From: Rhytidiadelphus loreus
Lineage: Eukaryota > Streptophyta > Bryopsida > Hypnales > Hylocomiaceae
Assembly: GCA_947034895.1 (NCBI GenBank)
Contig: OX344763.1
Coordinates: forward strand, 20,863,001 to 20,927,000
DNA: 64,000 nt
Direction of reading: 5' to 3'
Both the position numbers and the translations under genes were made by a program. This document shows positions 1 to 10,690 of the stretch, one piece after another; position 1 is the stretch's first letter; each line of letters starts with the position of its first letter. The notes under the pieces are model-generated. The model did not search any database, was not told where the DNA came from, and saw only the letters and a list, made by a program, of their open reading frames with translations.

Positions 1-960
1 AAAATGAGATAATTATTGAATAGTGTTTGAACATTCATATGCCACATTTTGGCTCCTAAGACCTTACACATTCACCATACAAAATCACTATAGTATGAGC
101 ACTCATTACCAACTTCGCTTAAATATTAACACCTTGAATGACAATATGAATACAAAAGGAAGATTGTAAAGCAACAATAAAGGAAGTGATTGGAAGAAGT
201 CAAAGAATAAATGCCATTATGTGAAACCACCATTGGAGTAATTAGTGAATTTTTTTACAACATGTGTATTTGCTTGATTTATAGGTATGTGATTATGACT
301 CTATGGTCAATAATTGAAGCTCTACCAAGATGTACTTTGGAAGTGGAAACTTTTGCCAAAGTACCTCTCTTTTCACTTCAAGATACTAGTTCTTTTTAAA
401 AGTAACTACACTTCAATGTGTCTAAATAAGCATTTGAGAATTACTACCCATTATACAATGACCTGATTCTTTTGTTGAATTTGGTTGGAAGTCAATAAAA
501 TATGCAAGATTCCCTTCTTCTACATTTGGAGGATACTATACAAATAAACTATGAATTCTCAAATTACTATACACACATTTATCCAAAAGTGCTCTCATAA
601 ATAGGAGTAACACAATTGAGACCAAAATTTGTAGAAGTCCATTTTAGAGAGGGGTCCAACCTAGTTGCAATCCCTTTAATTAGAGTTAGTTCTTTCCCTT
701 CATCTAGATCCAATCAATCTGTTTGTTTTTCCTCGTGTTTTTCACACTTAAACACACTTAAAGGGTAACTTTGGAAATCATCCCTTTTCATTACCAAGTG
801 AATCATTGGCTTAAGATATAGCAAAAGCACTTATTGGAAGTCAAACTACTACAAAACACCTCCCCTTTTCTCAACAAAATTCAAAGGATGATTTGTTGCA
901 CTTTTACACCACTAGAAGGATTCCGTGTCATCCATCAGACTGCAAACGTCCTCCTCCACA
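1..960. repeat. Unit-1 leader, AT-rich duplicated segment
   Basis: AT-rich, no recognisable gene. The segment recurs, diverged, upstream of the other plus-strand GLP genes (near 8240-9170 with 9938-10110, 21340-21645 with 23291-23747, 48490-49534, 56112-56941). Shared landmarks include 'tgagataattattgaat', 'accaacttt' and 'gaagctctacca'. It holds the empty TTAA site (676-679) that is occupied by insertions in units 4 and 5. The short ORF at 211-399 is not conserved as protein between copies, so I do not call it a gene. Confidence 0.75.
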
Positions 961-1730
961 TTTAAGGGTAAAGCGAATACATGAGTTGCAAGGAGTGGCG
1001 TGATTATTCGTTATTCTCGTCAACGAACTCGGCTTTGCGAGGAAGCTGCTGCCAAACAAAAACTCCATTAACTTATACGGAGTATCTCCTGTTGGCATGC
1101 CATGCTGCTCGCTCTCACTACCACGAAGAAACGAAAGTCGCCTCCACCTTAGTAACTCAGCTCCAAAACCTCTTCCCGGACTCCTTTCCACTTGAGAGCA
1201 ATTCGCTTTCAATTCTATCTACGAGCATTAGTTATCAACTCGCTCGCCGCAAAAGATTTCCTTTCCATGTCCGACCTTCTGCGAATTAAGGCACCAATTA
1301 CAACGAAACCCATGAATCTGCTTCTTCCGAACGAACGAGTAGCCCGTCCCTGTTCTTTCGGTGCAGCTCAACGGACGTCGGGACACTATCCTGGAAGGCT
1401 CCATTACTGGTTCAGATTCTGCGTGGAGAAGTCATGATGAATCTGATCGAACGTTCGAGGTATTTCTCAGTTCTCGCGGGCCACGGAGATTGTATGTATA
1501 AATGGCTCACCAGTGCGGGATTCAATTTCACACTCAAACATCACCATTGAACACTCGAACAACCTTCTAGCTTCACAGCCACAGCCGGTTTCGAGCCTTG
1601 CCTGCCTCTGAAGTCTCGTCAATTGGCTTGCTAGTCTTCACCAATTCCCTCGCTAGCTACTGTACCTACTCTCCGACAATTCACTTGGCAATCCTCATTG
1701 CTTGAGAAGCTCGGTAAGCTGATTGTAGCA
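961..1730 (+). promoter_or_regulatory. P1-type promoter and 5' leader of GLP1
   Basis: This GLP-proximal block is conserved upstream of GLP1, GLP2, GLP4, GLP6 and GLP8. It starts near 'gagttgcaaggagtggcg' (982 on) and includes a TATA box, TATAAAT, at 1497-1503, about 230 bases before the ATG. No upstream exon was recognised. The ORFs at 928-1437 run in both strands and shift between paralogues, so they are not taken as genes. The transcription start is inferred to lie shortly after 1503. Confidence 0.65.
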
Positions 1731-2411
1731 ATGGCCGGCTCGAGAAGAGGAAGCACCATTCCCTTTGTTATTGCCTGCTGTGCGATAATGCTGGTCGTCG
1801 GCACTGTCAACGCCGCCGACCCCGACCCGTTGCAAGATTTCTGCGTCGCAGATCTGTCGCCCACTGCGCCTCTCGTCAACGGATTCGCATGCAGACCAAG
1901 AAGCACCGTCTCCGCGAAAGACTTCGTGTTCTCGGGATTCCGAGCGCCAAGCGCCGACGTGAAGCTGTCGCCCACCGGGGCCATCGCGGCGCTCGCCACA
2001 CCCGTCGAGTTCCCGGGACTCAACACGCAGGGAGTCACGCACGCACGACTGGACTTCGACTTGGGCGGCGTGGTGCCGCTGCACACGCACCCGCGCGCCA
2101 CCGAGACGCTGTTCGTGTTGAAGGGACGCATCTACACCGGCTTCGTGAGCGACGACAACGTGCTGTACGCGTCCACGCTGGAGAAGGGCGACGTGATCGT
2201 GTTTCCGCGCGCGCTGCTGCACTTCCAGCTGAACGTGGGCAACGAGCGCGCCATCACCTTCAACACGCTGACGTCTCAGAATCCGGGTCTGCTGCTCACC
2301 GCCAACCAAATCTTCGAGCCCAACATCACGAGCGCCGTGATCGAGAAGTCTTTCGGCGTGGACGCCGCGACGGCCAAGCTCCTCAAGGGCTCGTACCCCG
2401 GTCACCCTTGA
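1731..2411 (+). CDS. Germin-like protein GLP1
   Basis: Predicted secreted, apoplastic cupin of 226 residues; germins and GLPs form Mn-binding hexamers, some with oxalate oxidase or superoxide dismutase activity, which cannot be decided here. Residues 1-28 form a signal peptide (basic MAGSRRGS, then a hydrophobic core, cut before ADPDP). Cys38 and Cys54 are the conserved disulfide pair. Germin box 1 has His118, His120 and Glu125; box 2 (GDVIVFPRALLHF) gives His164. These are the four metal ligands. Asn198 in NIT is a glycosylation site. The start is the ATG at 1731; an upstream open stretch has only non-ATG starts. The gene is intronless and GC-rich within AT-rich flanks. No convergent partner remains downstream, unlike units 2-4. 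It is most like GLP2 and GLP3 (LLHF, NER, NITSAV). Confidence 0.92.
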   Translation: MAGSRRGSTIPFVIACCAIMLVVGTVNAADPDPLQDFCVADLSPTAPLVNGFACRPRSTVSAKDFVFSGFRAPSADVKLSPTGAIAALATPVEFPGLNTQGVTHARLDFDLGGVVPLHTHPRATETLFVLKGRIYTGFVSDDNVLYASTLEKGDVIVFPRALLHFQLNVGNERAITFNTLTSQNPGLLLTANQIFEPNITSAVIEKSFGVDAATAKLLKGSYPGHP

Positions 2412-3540
2412 GTGGTAGTTCCGTTTGGCAGCTAATTCCGCCGGGCACTAATTCAATAGCTGAACTGGAATTCAGCGTAGAATTTAATTCGAATTGATTG
2501 CTTAGCTAGGGTCGTACCGAATTTGACGTGAACATTCAATCACGTATAGCTAGAAATTCATGCATTTGTTTTGATCGAGTCAATGAGATTCGGAGGTTTC
2601 GTGAGGTTGCGAGAATTAATTATTGGTTCATTGGGTGTGTACTGCACAAATAAAGCGGCACTTGTCCTTTCAAGTAACCGATTCCAAAAAATCGTGTTTG
2701 AGATTTTGGACTGTGGCAGAGTTAGTCAGAGTGCTTGGTAACAATGGCATACTTTGATCTTTGAGAAACCGCTAAGGTTCGCAGACACCTTCATGAACAT
2801 TTCAAAAATTTCGCAGCTGAGGGTCTGAAGAATTTCATCACTGACACGGTCATTTATGAGTAGGTATAAAAGCACTCAGGCAAACGAGTCTATAAAATTG
2901 GCACACTCAACAACAGAAGACATGGCATGACGAATTGTTGGAGTTCATGATTGTGTAATAAATGCATGCTTTACATATTACAATGAGCATTTATCACACT
3001 TTCAGCTCGTCATCAGAATTTAAGCTTCTTGGACGGGTATAACAGTCAGGACACCTTGAAATACTAATTACTTAGAACATACTACGTAATGTCCAATCGA
3101 CTAGTCAACATAAATATGTGCATAAATCCTTGGTTGAGAATCAGAACCCATTCCGTCCCCTTCAGCATTAGCCATGCAAGTCGAAAATGTGAAACTTCAA
3201 AGTGTTAGTGGTGAATGCTTCAGAGAGCCCAAAATGGTGCACAAAATTCGGACTGACACAGGTCTGAGAATCAAGAAAGGAACTGCAGTTTCGCTGAATT
3301 GGCGGAAAATTCAAGAGTTGGACGCTTTTAAAGGAGAAACTCTGCATGCTTTGGTTCATTTGTTTATCCGTCTGGGTCTTCAATCCAAATTTATTTTCGA
3401 GCTCCATTCCTGAATGCGCCAGCTTTGTGAAACTATGCCTAAGAATTTAAATACTTGGGTCTGAACTTTTGTAGGCCGTTACAACATCCGACTGTTCCGA
3501 ATACCACCCTATGCAGAATAAATATGGAGGACGAAGAATT
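2412..3540 (+). repeat. A-type 3' flank of GLP1
   Basis: No firm gene. This downstream flank is shared with GLP2 and GLP6 in the same orientation, and with GLP5 as the reverse complement on the plus strand at about 29040-30060. A polyadenylation signal AATAAA lies at 2649-2654, about 240 bases after the stop. A 79-codon ORF at 3174-3413 has a relative at 29175-29357 on the minus strand (shared M-V-H-[KR]-[TI]-R-T pattern). Homology to the other units ends near 3541, just after 'atggaggacgaagaattt'. Confidence 0.7.
3174..3413 (+). other. Small conserved ORF in A flank, unknown
   Basis: 79 codons, no family recognised. The related ORF at 29175-29357 (minus) keeps segments such as MVH, RTGT/RTDT and SLNWR, but its N terminus and C terminus differ. 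That could be weak coding conservation or simply shared ancestry of the duplicated flank. It is not seen in units 2 and 4, where this part of the flank is replaced or deleted. Confidence 0.2.
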
Positions 3541-3659
3541 TCGGGAATTCTGAGAATTGGAACTTGGTGTCGTGTCTTTCGTATGAAATTTTAGCAAAAT
3601 TTTGCAATCTTTGAGTGTAGGTTAATGTTGGGTTCGGGATAGGAGCTTGTTTTGAGTAG

Positions 3660-4245
3660 CGATTCGAGGCTTTCTTGGAATGGCTGGAGGGATGCATTTG
3701 TTAACCACTGCAGTGCGCGGGAACCTTACAGAGGGGATTATTGAGGACGGATGCTGGAGGTTGGATGCACTTGTTGCGAGAAAGTGATTATTTAGGTTGT
3801 GGAATAAGTAGTAGTAGAGCAAGGATTGTAAGCAAATGTTTTAGTGGTTATGGTACGAAATTTGGAATGCGCTCGATTAGGTCACCGTCTAAAACTGGCG
3901 ATAGCGTTTCATCGCTGGGCAAGACGAGGTTGGAGCGTAAGGTTTTGCGATTTGCTGCCATGTTAGGAGATGCTCCATCGTGCATTTTCGTCGGGTCAAT
4001 CGAGACAGCTGAGCTAGAAAGCGCGCTTGGAAGCTCTGTACCAGCAGGCACGGGACTCATATTATAGCGGGCAGCCGTTAGTCGTGGACGACATGTTCGA
4101 CAAGGTGGAGTTGCAGCTGCGGTGGCATGGGTCGAAGCTGGTTCTTAAGTATCCCCGGTGCAGCTTGAGGCGGTTCACGGCGTACGCGGATGCGGAAGTG
4201 GATCCGTCGCAGATGCGAGCATTGAAAATCGTTTGGGAATCATAA
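3660..4245 (+). pseudogene. PGRL/PGR5-like family gene fragment, frameshifted
   Basis: The 3' part (4027-4245) encodes ALYQQARDSYY, VDDMFDKVEL and PRCSLR, followed by a stop. These resemble the soluble stromal domain of the PGR5-like (PGRL) thylakoid proteins, from memory of the family. The preceding frame at about 3850-4026 encodes ETAELESAL and lies in another phase, so one extra base near 4027 breaks the frame. The transmembrane part expected next is absent. An ATG frame at 3679 that closes at 3784-3786 may be a separate remnant. The fragment occupies the place where a minus-strand GLP should be in unit 1. A degenerate fragment or retrocopy is inferred; family assignment is tentative. Confidence 0.4.
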
Positions 4246-5221
4246 TGAATGACACCCCTGGAGCTATTTCCATTCATATCTACTGTGATCACTGCATAAC
4301 GTTCAATGACCTTCATCCAAAAGTCATCCACTTTCATCTAATTTTCATCAAATGATTGCCTGATTTCGACCACATTTATCCAGATTTTGTTCAAATTTGA
4401 ATAAAAGTAAAATAAATATACAATGGTAACATTTGTTTTAGTTTGTTTTGTATGTAACATTGAGATATCTCTAATTGTGCATTCACTGAAGATTCTCTTT
4501 ATACCGCTGCAGAGCTTGATTTGAGGAGGGTTATACTAAAGTTGCATCATTGCTTTCAGACATATGATGGATTTGTGAGCAATTTCTAAAGCTGTAAATT
4601 GAATCGAATTATGAAAAATAGAATATAGGAGTTTATGATGTCATTCTTGGCATCACCAAAAAACTCTCAACAAGTAGAAATACCCCAAAGTTGTTTTGCA
4701 CTTTCATTGGGTTCTTAAGTGTGAAAGTTATGGATTTTCAATTGAATTTTGTTTCTATAAATTTTATTTAATTATGGATAAATTATTCTAAAAAATAAAA
4801 ATAAAAATAATACATAGGTATATCATAGAAAACATTTGGACAAGTGCACAATGACACACAAGTTGTTCATAAGTCGAACTTTGAAAAATTACATTGATCT
4901 TAAATTAAAAAAAGATAATAACAAAAAAATTATTGTATTTCAGGAGAATTTTCTTAAATTCAATTCATAATTGAGTTTAATATTCTCTAAAAAAATCAAT
5001 AATGATAATTTAATTATAAATTATGAAATTATCTAAAATGAAGTGAAAGAAATATAAAATGATTGCAATAAAAATTGTCATTTTATTTCTACAAAAAGAA
5101 ACAATTGTGTATTCAAATAGGAACATAAATTAAATGAAAACCAATGCTTTGTAAAAAGCATCAATATGACAACTAAATTCTCAAAATCATCTTAGTTTTA
5201 TATGAATGATAATCCTATATA
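4246..5221. repeat. AT-rich start of unit 2
   Basis: No gene seen. The segment 4250-4400 ('caaaagtcatccactttcat', 'ccaaattttgttcaaatt'-like) matches 20870-21040 and 32150-32290, marking the same point in three units just after the GLP pair. The rest is very AT-rich with A/T homopolymers. Confidence 0.6.
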
Positions 5222-6421
5222 TTAACTCCTAAAGCCATAAATTGCTTTTTTTTGGCAACGCAATTTTGGGCAACTCACTCTAAGTGGAGTTTTTATTTTT
5301 TTCTTTGAAATTTTCACACAACTTGTTGCCAAAGAGTGGCTTCAAAGCCCAACAATTTTCATAACTTTTGACTACATGGTTAAAAAGTTATTTGTATGAT
5401 ATGTAGTTTTTAGAAATTGGTGGGCAATTTGGGCACTTAAAAAAACTTCTTCAAAAATCATTGTTTTAAGAAATTAAATTTTGAAATTGATTTTCTAGAT
5501 TTATATATATGTGGAAAGCTTTAAATCATTCCATTTTGATTAATGAGATGAAAGTTATGAAGAGCATTACATGTGTTTTTAGACCCTTAGAAGGCCGTTT
5601 CATCCTTGTTCCCATTCCTGTGAACATTGTTCTAATGCCCAAAATATTTAATAATGAAAAAATGAAAAAAAATGAAAAAATATATTTAAAAAATAATTAA
5701 ATAATATGCTGCCGATGTGGCTATCGCCCGACCACATCAGCATGTTGATTTGGCAGCATGGGAACGCCTAGGAACGCTATGATAACTCATAGTCTTCTAC
5801 AGGACTGAAATCTCTTCTAATGTTTTAATTTGCAGGTAGTTATAGAATTTATATTCTAAGATAAACTTTCAAGTCCTTTATTTAGCTCAATTTTCAATAT
5901 TTTTTGAAAAAAATAAAAACACTCAGTGTAGATTGTTTATTACAAATTTACAACATTACAACCATTGGGATTGGCATTTTTCAATTCTATAAATAAATTG
6001 TTAACAATTTAGTATTTTGAATCATTCTTTACTTCTTTCTACTTACTATTTTTTCCTATATGTTGTACAATTCCAAATGATCTCAAAGTTTTTAAGCATG
6101 TAGCCTACTCGCCTTGAAGAATGAATCCAAACCATTACCACCATTTTAGACATTTTTCATACAAATGTGACTTTGTGAAGTCGGTAGCTACCCTATTTTT
6201 TCCAAGGGCCAAAAAAAGGATTTTTGTCACTTCAACTTGCAATCTACATAATGGAAATTTTTGAAATTTTTTCCACATCTTTTCAAACCAACATATTGCA
6301 AGGTTCTATGGTTCTATGTGACCAAAAGTGTGTTTTTTTCTAAAATTTTGGTACTTCTTCGAGAAATGGCAGTTTTGGAGAAATTTTGGTGAAAACATAG
6401 TCAAAAACCTTTAGGGGTTAA
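5222..6421. mobile_element. TTAA-flanked noncoding element (T2 family)
   Basis: Begins TTAACTCCTAAAG (5222) and ends CTTTAGGGGTTAA (6421), so it has imperfect inverted termini inside a duplicated TTAA. It is about 1.2 kb with no coding capacity. Related sequence lies at 47353-48291, the right part of the copy that was split by the giant element (for example 'ttttggcaac', 'gctttgaatca' and 'gttgtacaattccaaatga'). About 250 bases at 5560-5815 are extra relative to that copy and contain a local inverted motif around 5706-5760. TTAA target use recalls piggyBac-type MITEs, an inference only. Confidence 0.55.
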
Positions 6422-8058
6422 ATGAAATACACATAAATTCTAACATGAGTGCATGATATTCCTGCATATAATATGAGCGCATGTGATGGAATCTCATGCA
6501 AATGGAAGGAATCTTGATCGAAACTGTGCTCTTATGCAAAGGAGATTGTGATTTGTGAAGTTTGACAATGTTTAGAAACTTTGCAAATGGAAGCTTTGGA
6601 TTACATAATTATGTGGTTCAAATCTCAGTTATAGGTATGTGAATTTAATCACCACCAATCTTGAGCTTATTATTGTGCCCTAAAGTATAGGATACCAAAC
6701 CATCCATGACTCAGTCTTGACTATTGTTCATCACTTTAAAAGGGGTTGTAAAAAAGATCAAACAATTTTGGTAGTGTTCTGCCAAACCTACAGTTTTTTA
6801 CACTTAGTACTGTGAGTATTACGGTACTACAAAACAGAACAATCTTAGCCATTGATCTAAAAAATCAACAACTAATAGTACTTTTGAGTTTTGACTACTT
6901 GTAAGTACTGAAAAAGTACTATTTGAAAAAAAGACAGTTTGTCATAGAAAATAGATACAATTAAGTATAAATTAATAATAATTAGAAAATCATGAAAAAA
7001 AATAAAAATTTGCCATTTGTAAAGACTTGATAGTGATTAATGATCACATTTCACCCAAAACTATCTAGAAGTTAAAACCATCTTAATGCTACTTACAAGG
7101 GCCCCCTACTCACACCATGTTGAAGACAAAGAATTGTGCTTTTTACTGCCCTTTGGTCAACACATGCTCAACTAGTGTGGGAATAGTCCACAAAAAATTC
7201 AAGTGAACATCATGATTTTTGGATACTCCATAGTACTAAACCCCCCTAAATTGCAAAGTGTGTCAAATTAGCTAAATTGACATTTAATTATAAAATTATT
7301 TTTCAAAATTTCTGAAAAATAAAAAATCTCATGCTTTTTGAGTTTATCATCTTCAAAAATTCAAAGTTTGAATTAAATATTTTTTTCTCCTCATAGATTA
7401 TATTCTTGTCTGTATGAAAAGCTTTGATTCATTCCATTTGGATTTGTTATGAGAAAGTTATGGAAAATCTTGTTTTTCAGATAATTAGAGCATCTTCTTG
7501 AGATAATAATTTGTAGAATGAATTTCTAAACTCTGAATGCAATTTTTTATAATTTTTGAAAATAAAAATTCTACATGGTTTAGAACAATCTCATCATTAA
7601 GATTAGTGTGTTCTAATTCCATTATAGAAATATTATTAATTTAGATTTTCCTTCTATCTCATACCTATTCCTACAAATAGTTTTCTAAAGAATGAAAATT
7701 AAATTTTTTTGAATTTTTATTTTTTTTCCTAGATTCTCAACAAAATTCCCCGCAATAAAGATTTAAAAATCAAAACTCTGTAGTACAAAAATTTAATTGA
7801 AGAAGTTTCAAAATCAAATAATCTAGATGCGCAATGTGATGAATTTTTTTTTTTTTTTACTTTAAACAATGATATCTTGCAATCTGTGCAATTAAAATTT
7901 ATGAGCTTTTTTTTACACATTCTCATACTAGTTAGGTGTAAGATCTTGTAGTTAGATGTACAAACAAAATGATTTTCAAATTTTTTACTTTTTGCTATAG
8001 AAATGGCAGTTTTGATTGTTTTTTGGCATAATAAAGGCCTTAGTCCTTTAGGGATTAA
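6422..8058. repeat. AT-rich stretch with a second T2-like remnant
   Basis: No gene. The part from about 7250 to 8058 matches the TTAA element at 56942-57880 (shared blocks near 7400-7540 and 57200-57340) and ends CTTTAGGGATTAA at 8058. Its left TTAA end could not be fixed; 'accccccctaa' at about 7241 is a candidate. Small ORFs here (such as 7729-7926) are low complexity and unsupported. Confidence 0.45.
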
Positions 8059-9169
8059 TATGTTTGCACACTTAAGAGGAGACTAATGATGGGTCAAAAG
8101 TTTAGGTAGTGAAATGCACAGTGGAGTAAACAAGGAGCTTACCATTTGGATGTTGAAGCTTTGACTTGTTGAAATTGCTTTCAATGTTTGAACATGCAAA
8201 ATCAATTTCATTTGATTTTTTGAATATTTATATTTGCAAATTTCTTTGTGAAAAATAAGATAATTATTGAATGTTGTTTGACCATTTATACCAATCATAC
8301 GTCACATTTTAGCTCCTATGACTTTTTATGTACACCATATTTAGAATCAATAAAGTATGAGCAAGTATTAATTACCAACTTTACCTAAATATCAACACCT
8401 CAAATGATAGTATGAATGTGGAAGGAAAATATGGTAAAGCTTCAATAAAGGAAGTCATTGCAAGAAGTCTAGGAATAAATGTCCCATTATGTGAATCTAC
8501 CATTGTAGAGTTCATTAAATTTTTGCAACATGTGTATGTGCTTGATTTATAGGTATGTGATTGTGCTCCTAAGGTGGATAATTGAAGCTCTACCAAAGAT
8601 GAACTATGGAAGTAGGGATATTTCTCAAATTTTAGACCAAAATACTCTCCTTTCACTTCAAGTCACTAGTTTTGAGTTCTCTTTAAAAGTACTTGCACCT
8701 GAACATGTCTAATTGAGCAATTGAGAATTGGTACTTGTTACACAATGACCTAATTTTGTTAAATATTTGTTCAAAGTCAAAAGAATACATTAGATTCCTT
8801 TTTCATGCATTTGTGGGATACCATACAAATAAACTATGAATTTTTAAATTGCTAGACACAGATCTATCCAAAGTTGCTATGAAAAATAGTTGAGGCCAAA
8901 ATCTGGAGGAGCTCATTTTAGATAAGGGTCCAAACTAGGTGTAGGTCCTTAAATTAGAGTTAGTTTCTTCCTTTATCCAAATCTAGTCAGTTTTTGTAAT
9001 TTTTTAACTAAATACATGAGTTGCAAGGAGAGACAATTATACATAATTCTCGTTATTCTCATTATACGTTATATTTTATTATATTATACAATGGTCTAAT
9101 TTTTTTGTCTAATTTTGTTGAAAGTCAAAAGAGTACACTAGATTCCCTTCTTATGCATTTGGGGGATAC
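8059..9169. repeat. Unit-2 leader, AT-rich duplicated segment
   Basis: Matches the unit leaders at 1-960 and 48290-48900. Position 8232-8262 keeps the uninterrupted site into which a CACTA-type MITE inserted in unit 5 (55891-56111). No supported gene; the opposed ORFs at 8381-8712 lie in the leader and are not conserved. Confidence 0.65.
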
Positions 9170-9173
9170 TATA

Positions 9174-9933
9174 GGGTGATTGCAAGAAACACTTGTCCTA
9201 TTTCTTGTCCCTTTGTCCTTAAAAATTGGCTTTTTGTTCATAACTTTTGCGTTGTTTGTCCATTTGGCATGAAATTTGGAATGAAGGTAGATGCTAAAGT
9301 TACAGACCTTGAGTAATTTTTTAAATTTAAAAAAAATTAGTTTACTATTTTTAATCTGCCCCCGATTGGGTGTCTACCTTGGCCATTTTGGAGTTTTTTA
9401 GTCCTACTTTTTACCCAAAAATCCGAATTTGAAACCACAAATTGGACATATTGGAGGTCTACTAACACTAAAAGGGTTGATGTTGAGTTTTTATGAAAAT
9501 AGCATCATGTCGATTGCATACATGGGGTCAAAGTGACCATCCTTTATGCAAAAGCTATGAAGAAGGAAAAAATTTCCTTCATGAATTTTTTGGTGCAATG
9601 CAAGCGCAATCTTCACTAGTAAAATGGCGTTTTTTTATGGATTTCTTTTGAATTTTTTTTTAATTACTAAAAATGAAAATCTCTACAGACCCCTTTTCTG
9701 CTATTTTCTGTTCCTAGTGGCTTTTGCAGTACTTCGTAGTAGTCCATAGTACTGCATAGTACAACATAGTACTAAATCAACGGTGTAGATCTACAGGCGC
9801 CTTCAATCAACGATGCAGATTTGTCGGGGCACTTTTAAAACGTAGTATTAGTAGTATTGCATAGTACTGTCAATCCTATGATCAGAGAACGCAATTTTGA
9901 ACGAAAAACGTGAAGTGTTTCTTACAACTACCC
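9174..9933. mobile_element. Foldback/MITE-type element with GGGTRRTTG termini
   Basis: The left end GGGTGATTGCAAGAAACACT and the right end are inverted copies with a few mismatches. The flanks both read TATA (9170-9173 and 9934-9937). The uninterrupted site 'gatactatacaaataaac' is present in unit 1 at about 531-548, so the insertion is exact. It is 760 bp and noncoding, with a cluster of short 'catagtac' repeats at 9725-9870. Confidence 0.7.
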
Positions 9934-10111
9934 TATACAAATAAACTACTATACATATGAATTTTCAGGAATAGAGACAATACATTTGAGGCCAAAACCT
10001 ACAGGAGTCAATTTTGGAGAAGGTTCCAAACTAAGTGCAGGCCCTTTAATCAAAGTCAGTGTTTTTCTTTCACCCAAATCTAGTAAGTTTAGTCTTTTTT
10101 TAACTGAATAT

Positions 10112-10325
10112 ATGAGTTGCAAGGAGTGGCGTGATTATTTGTTATTCTCGTCAACGAACTCGGCCGCTTTGCGAAGAAGCTATATGAGTTGCAAGGAGTG
10201 GCGTGATTATTCGTTATTCTCGTCAACGAACTTGGCCGCTTTGCGAGGAAGCTATATGAGTTGCAAGGAGTGGCGTGATTACTCGTTATTCTCGTCAACG
10301 AGCTCCGCTTTGCGAGGAAGCTGCT
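10112..10325 (+). repeat. Three tandem copies of a 72-bp P1 promoter segment
   Basis: Copies start at 10112, 10184 and 10256 with 'atgagttgcaaggagtggcg', each running through 'cgtcaacga' to a 'gcgaggaagct'-like end. The other GLP P1 regions (982, about 26609, 49832, 57937) carry a single copy. The third copy is slightly shorter and leads into the standard P1 sequence, which is then cut by the copia insertion at 10364. Confidence 0.85.
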
Positions 10326-10363
10326 GCCCAACAAAAACTCCATTAACTTATATCTTGTGTTGA

Positions 10364-10598
10364 TGTTAAGGTGAAGGCACAAACATTAAGCATAACAAAC
10401 AACACAATTGAACAAGAGAAATATATCCTCCCATAGCATGGGGAAGGTCATTATATACTATCTAATACAGGTGTGTAAAAGTTAAAGTTAAAGTTAAAGT
10501 AACTAGTAGATCGCTCTATATAGATAGAACCTTTTATTCTAGTGTCATCTAGAAATAGCATCTACTATTCTATTTCTGAGTCAATGACTACTTCAACA
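10364..10598 (-). repeat. 3' LTR of copia copy 1
   Basis: 235 bp, with TGTT...AACA ends. It differs from the 5' LTR at about two bases (near 10483 and 10580). It contains three adjacent AAAGTT/AAAGTA-type repeats at 10488-10502. Confidence 0.93.
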
Positions 10599-10690
10599 CT
10601 CCTCCTCGATCTATAGTTACCTCATTAAAAACTGATCTGTGATAAAACCTAAATTAGGAAAAATCCCACAGACAGAAAAGAGTGTAACTT

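Noticed and set aside
928..1437. Overlapping ORFs in the P1 promoter blocks
   Set aside because: They occur on both strands, lie upstream of or across the TATA region, and shift frame between paralogous units.
1698..1730. N-terminal extension of GLP1 and others (for example LEKLGKLIVA before MAG)
   Set aside because: Starts only at TTG or GTG codons; the ATG that follows gives a standard signal peptide and the family length.
1695..2405. Long antisense ORFs (200-270 codons) across every GLP gene, such as 1695-2405, 15975-16721, 27273-28055 and 50521-51342
   Set aside because: They mirror GC-rich sense codons, have Arg/Glu/Val-biased composition without motifs, and the sense frame holds all germin signatures.
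1889..2497. Third-frame ORFs rich in Arg and His over GLP genes
   Set aside because: Frame-shadow of the same GC-rich coding sequence; no family features.
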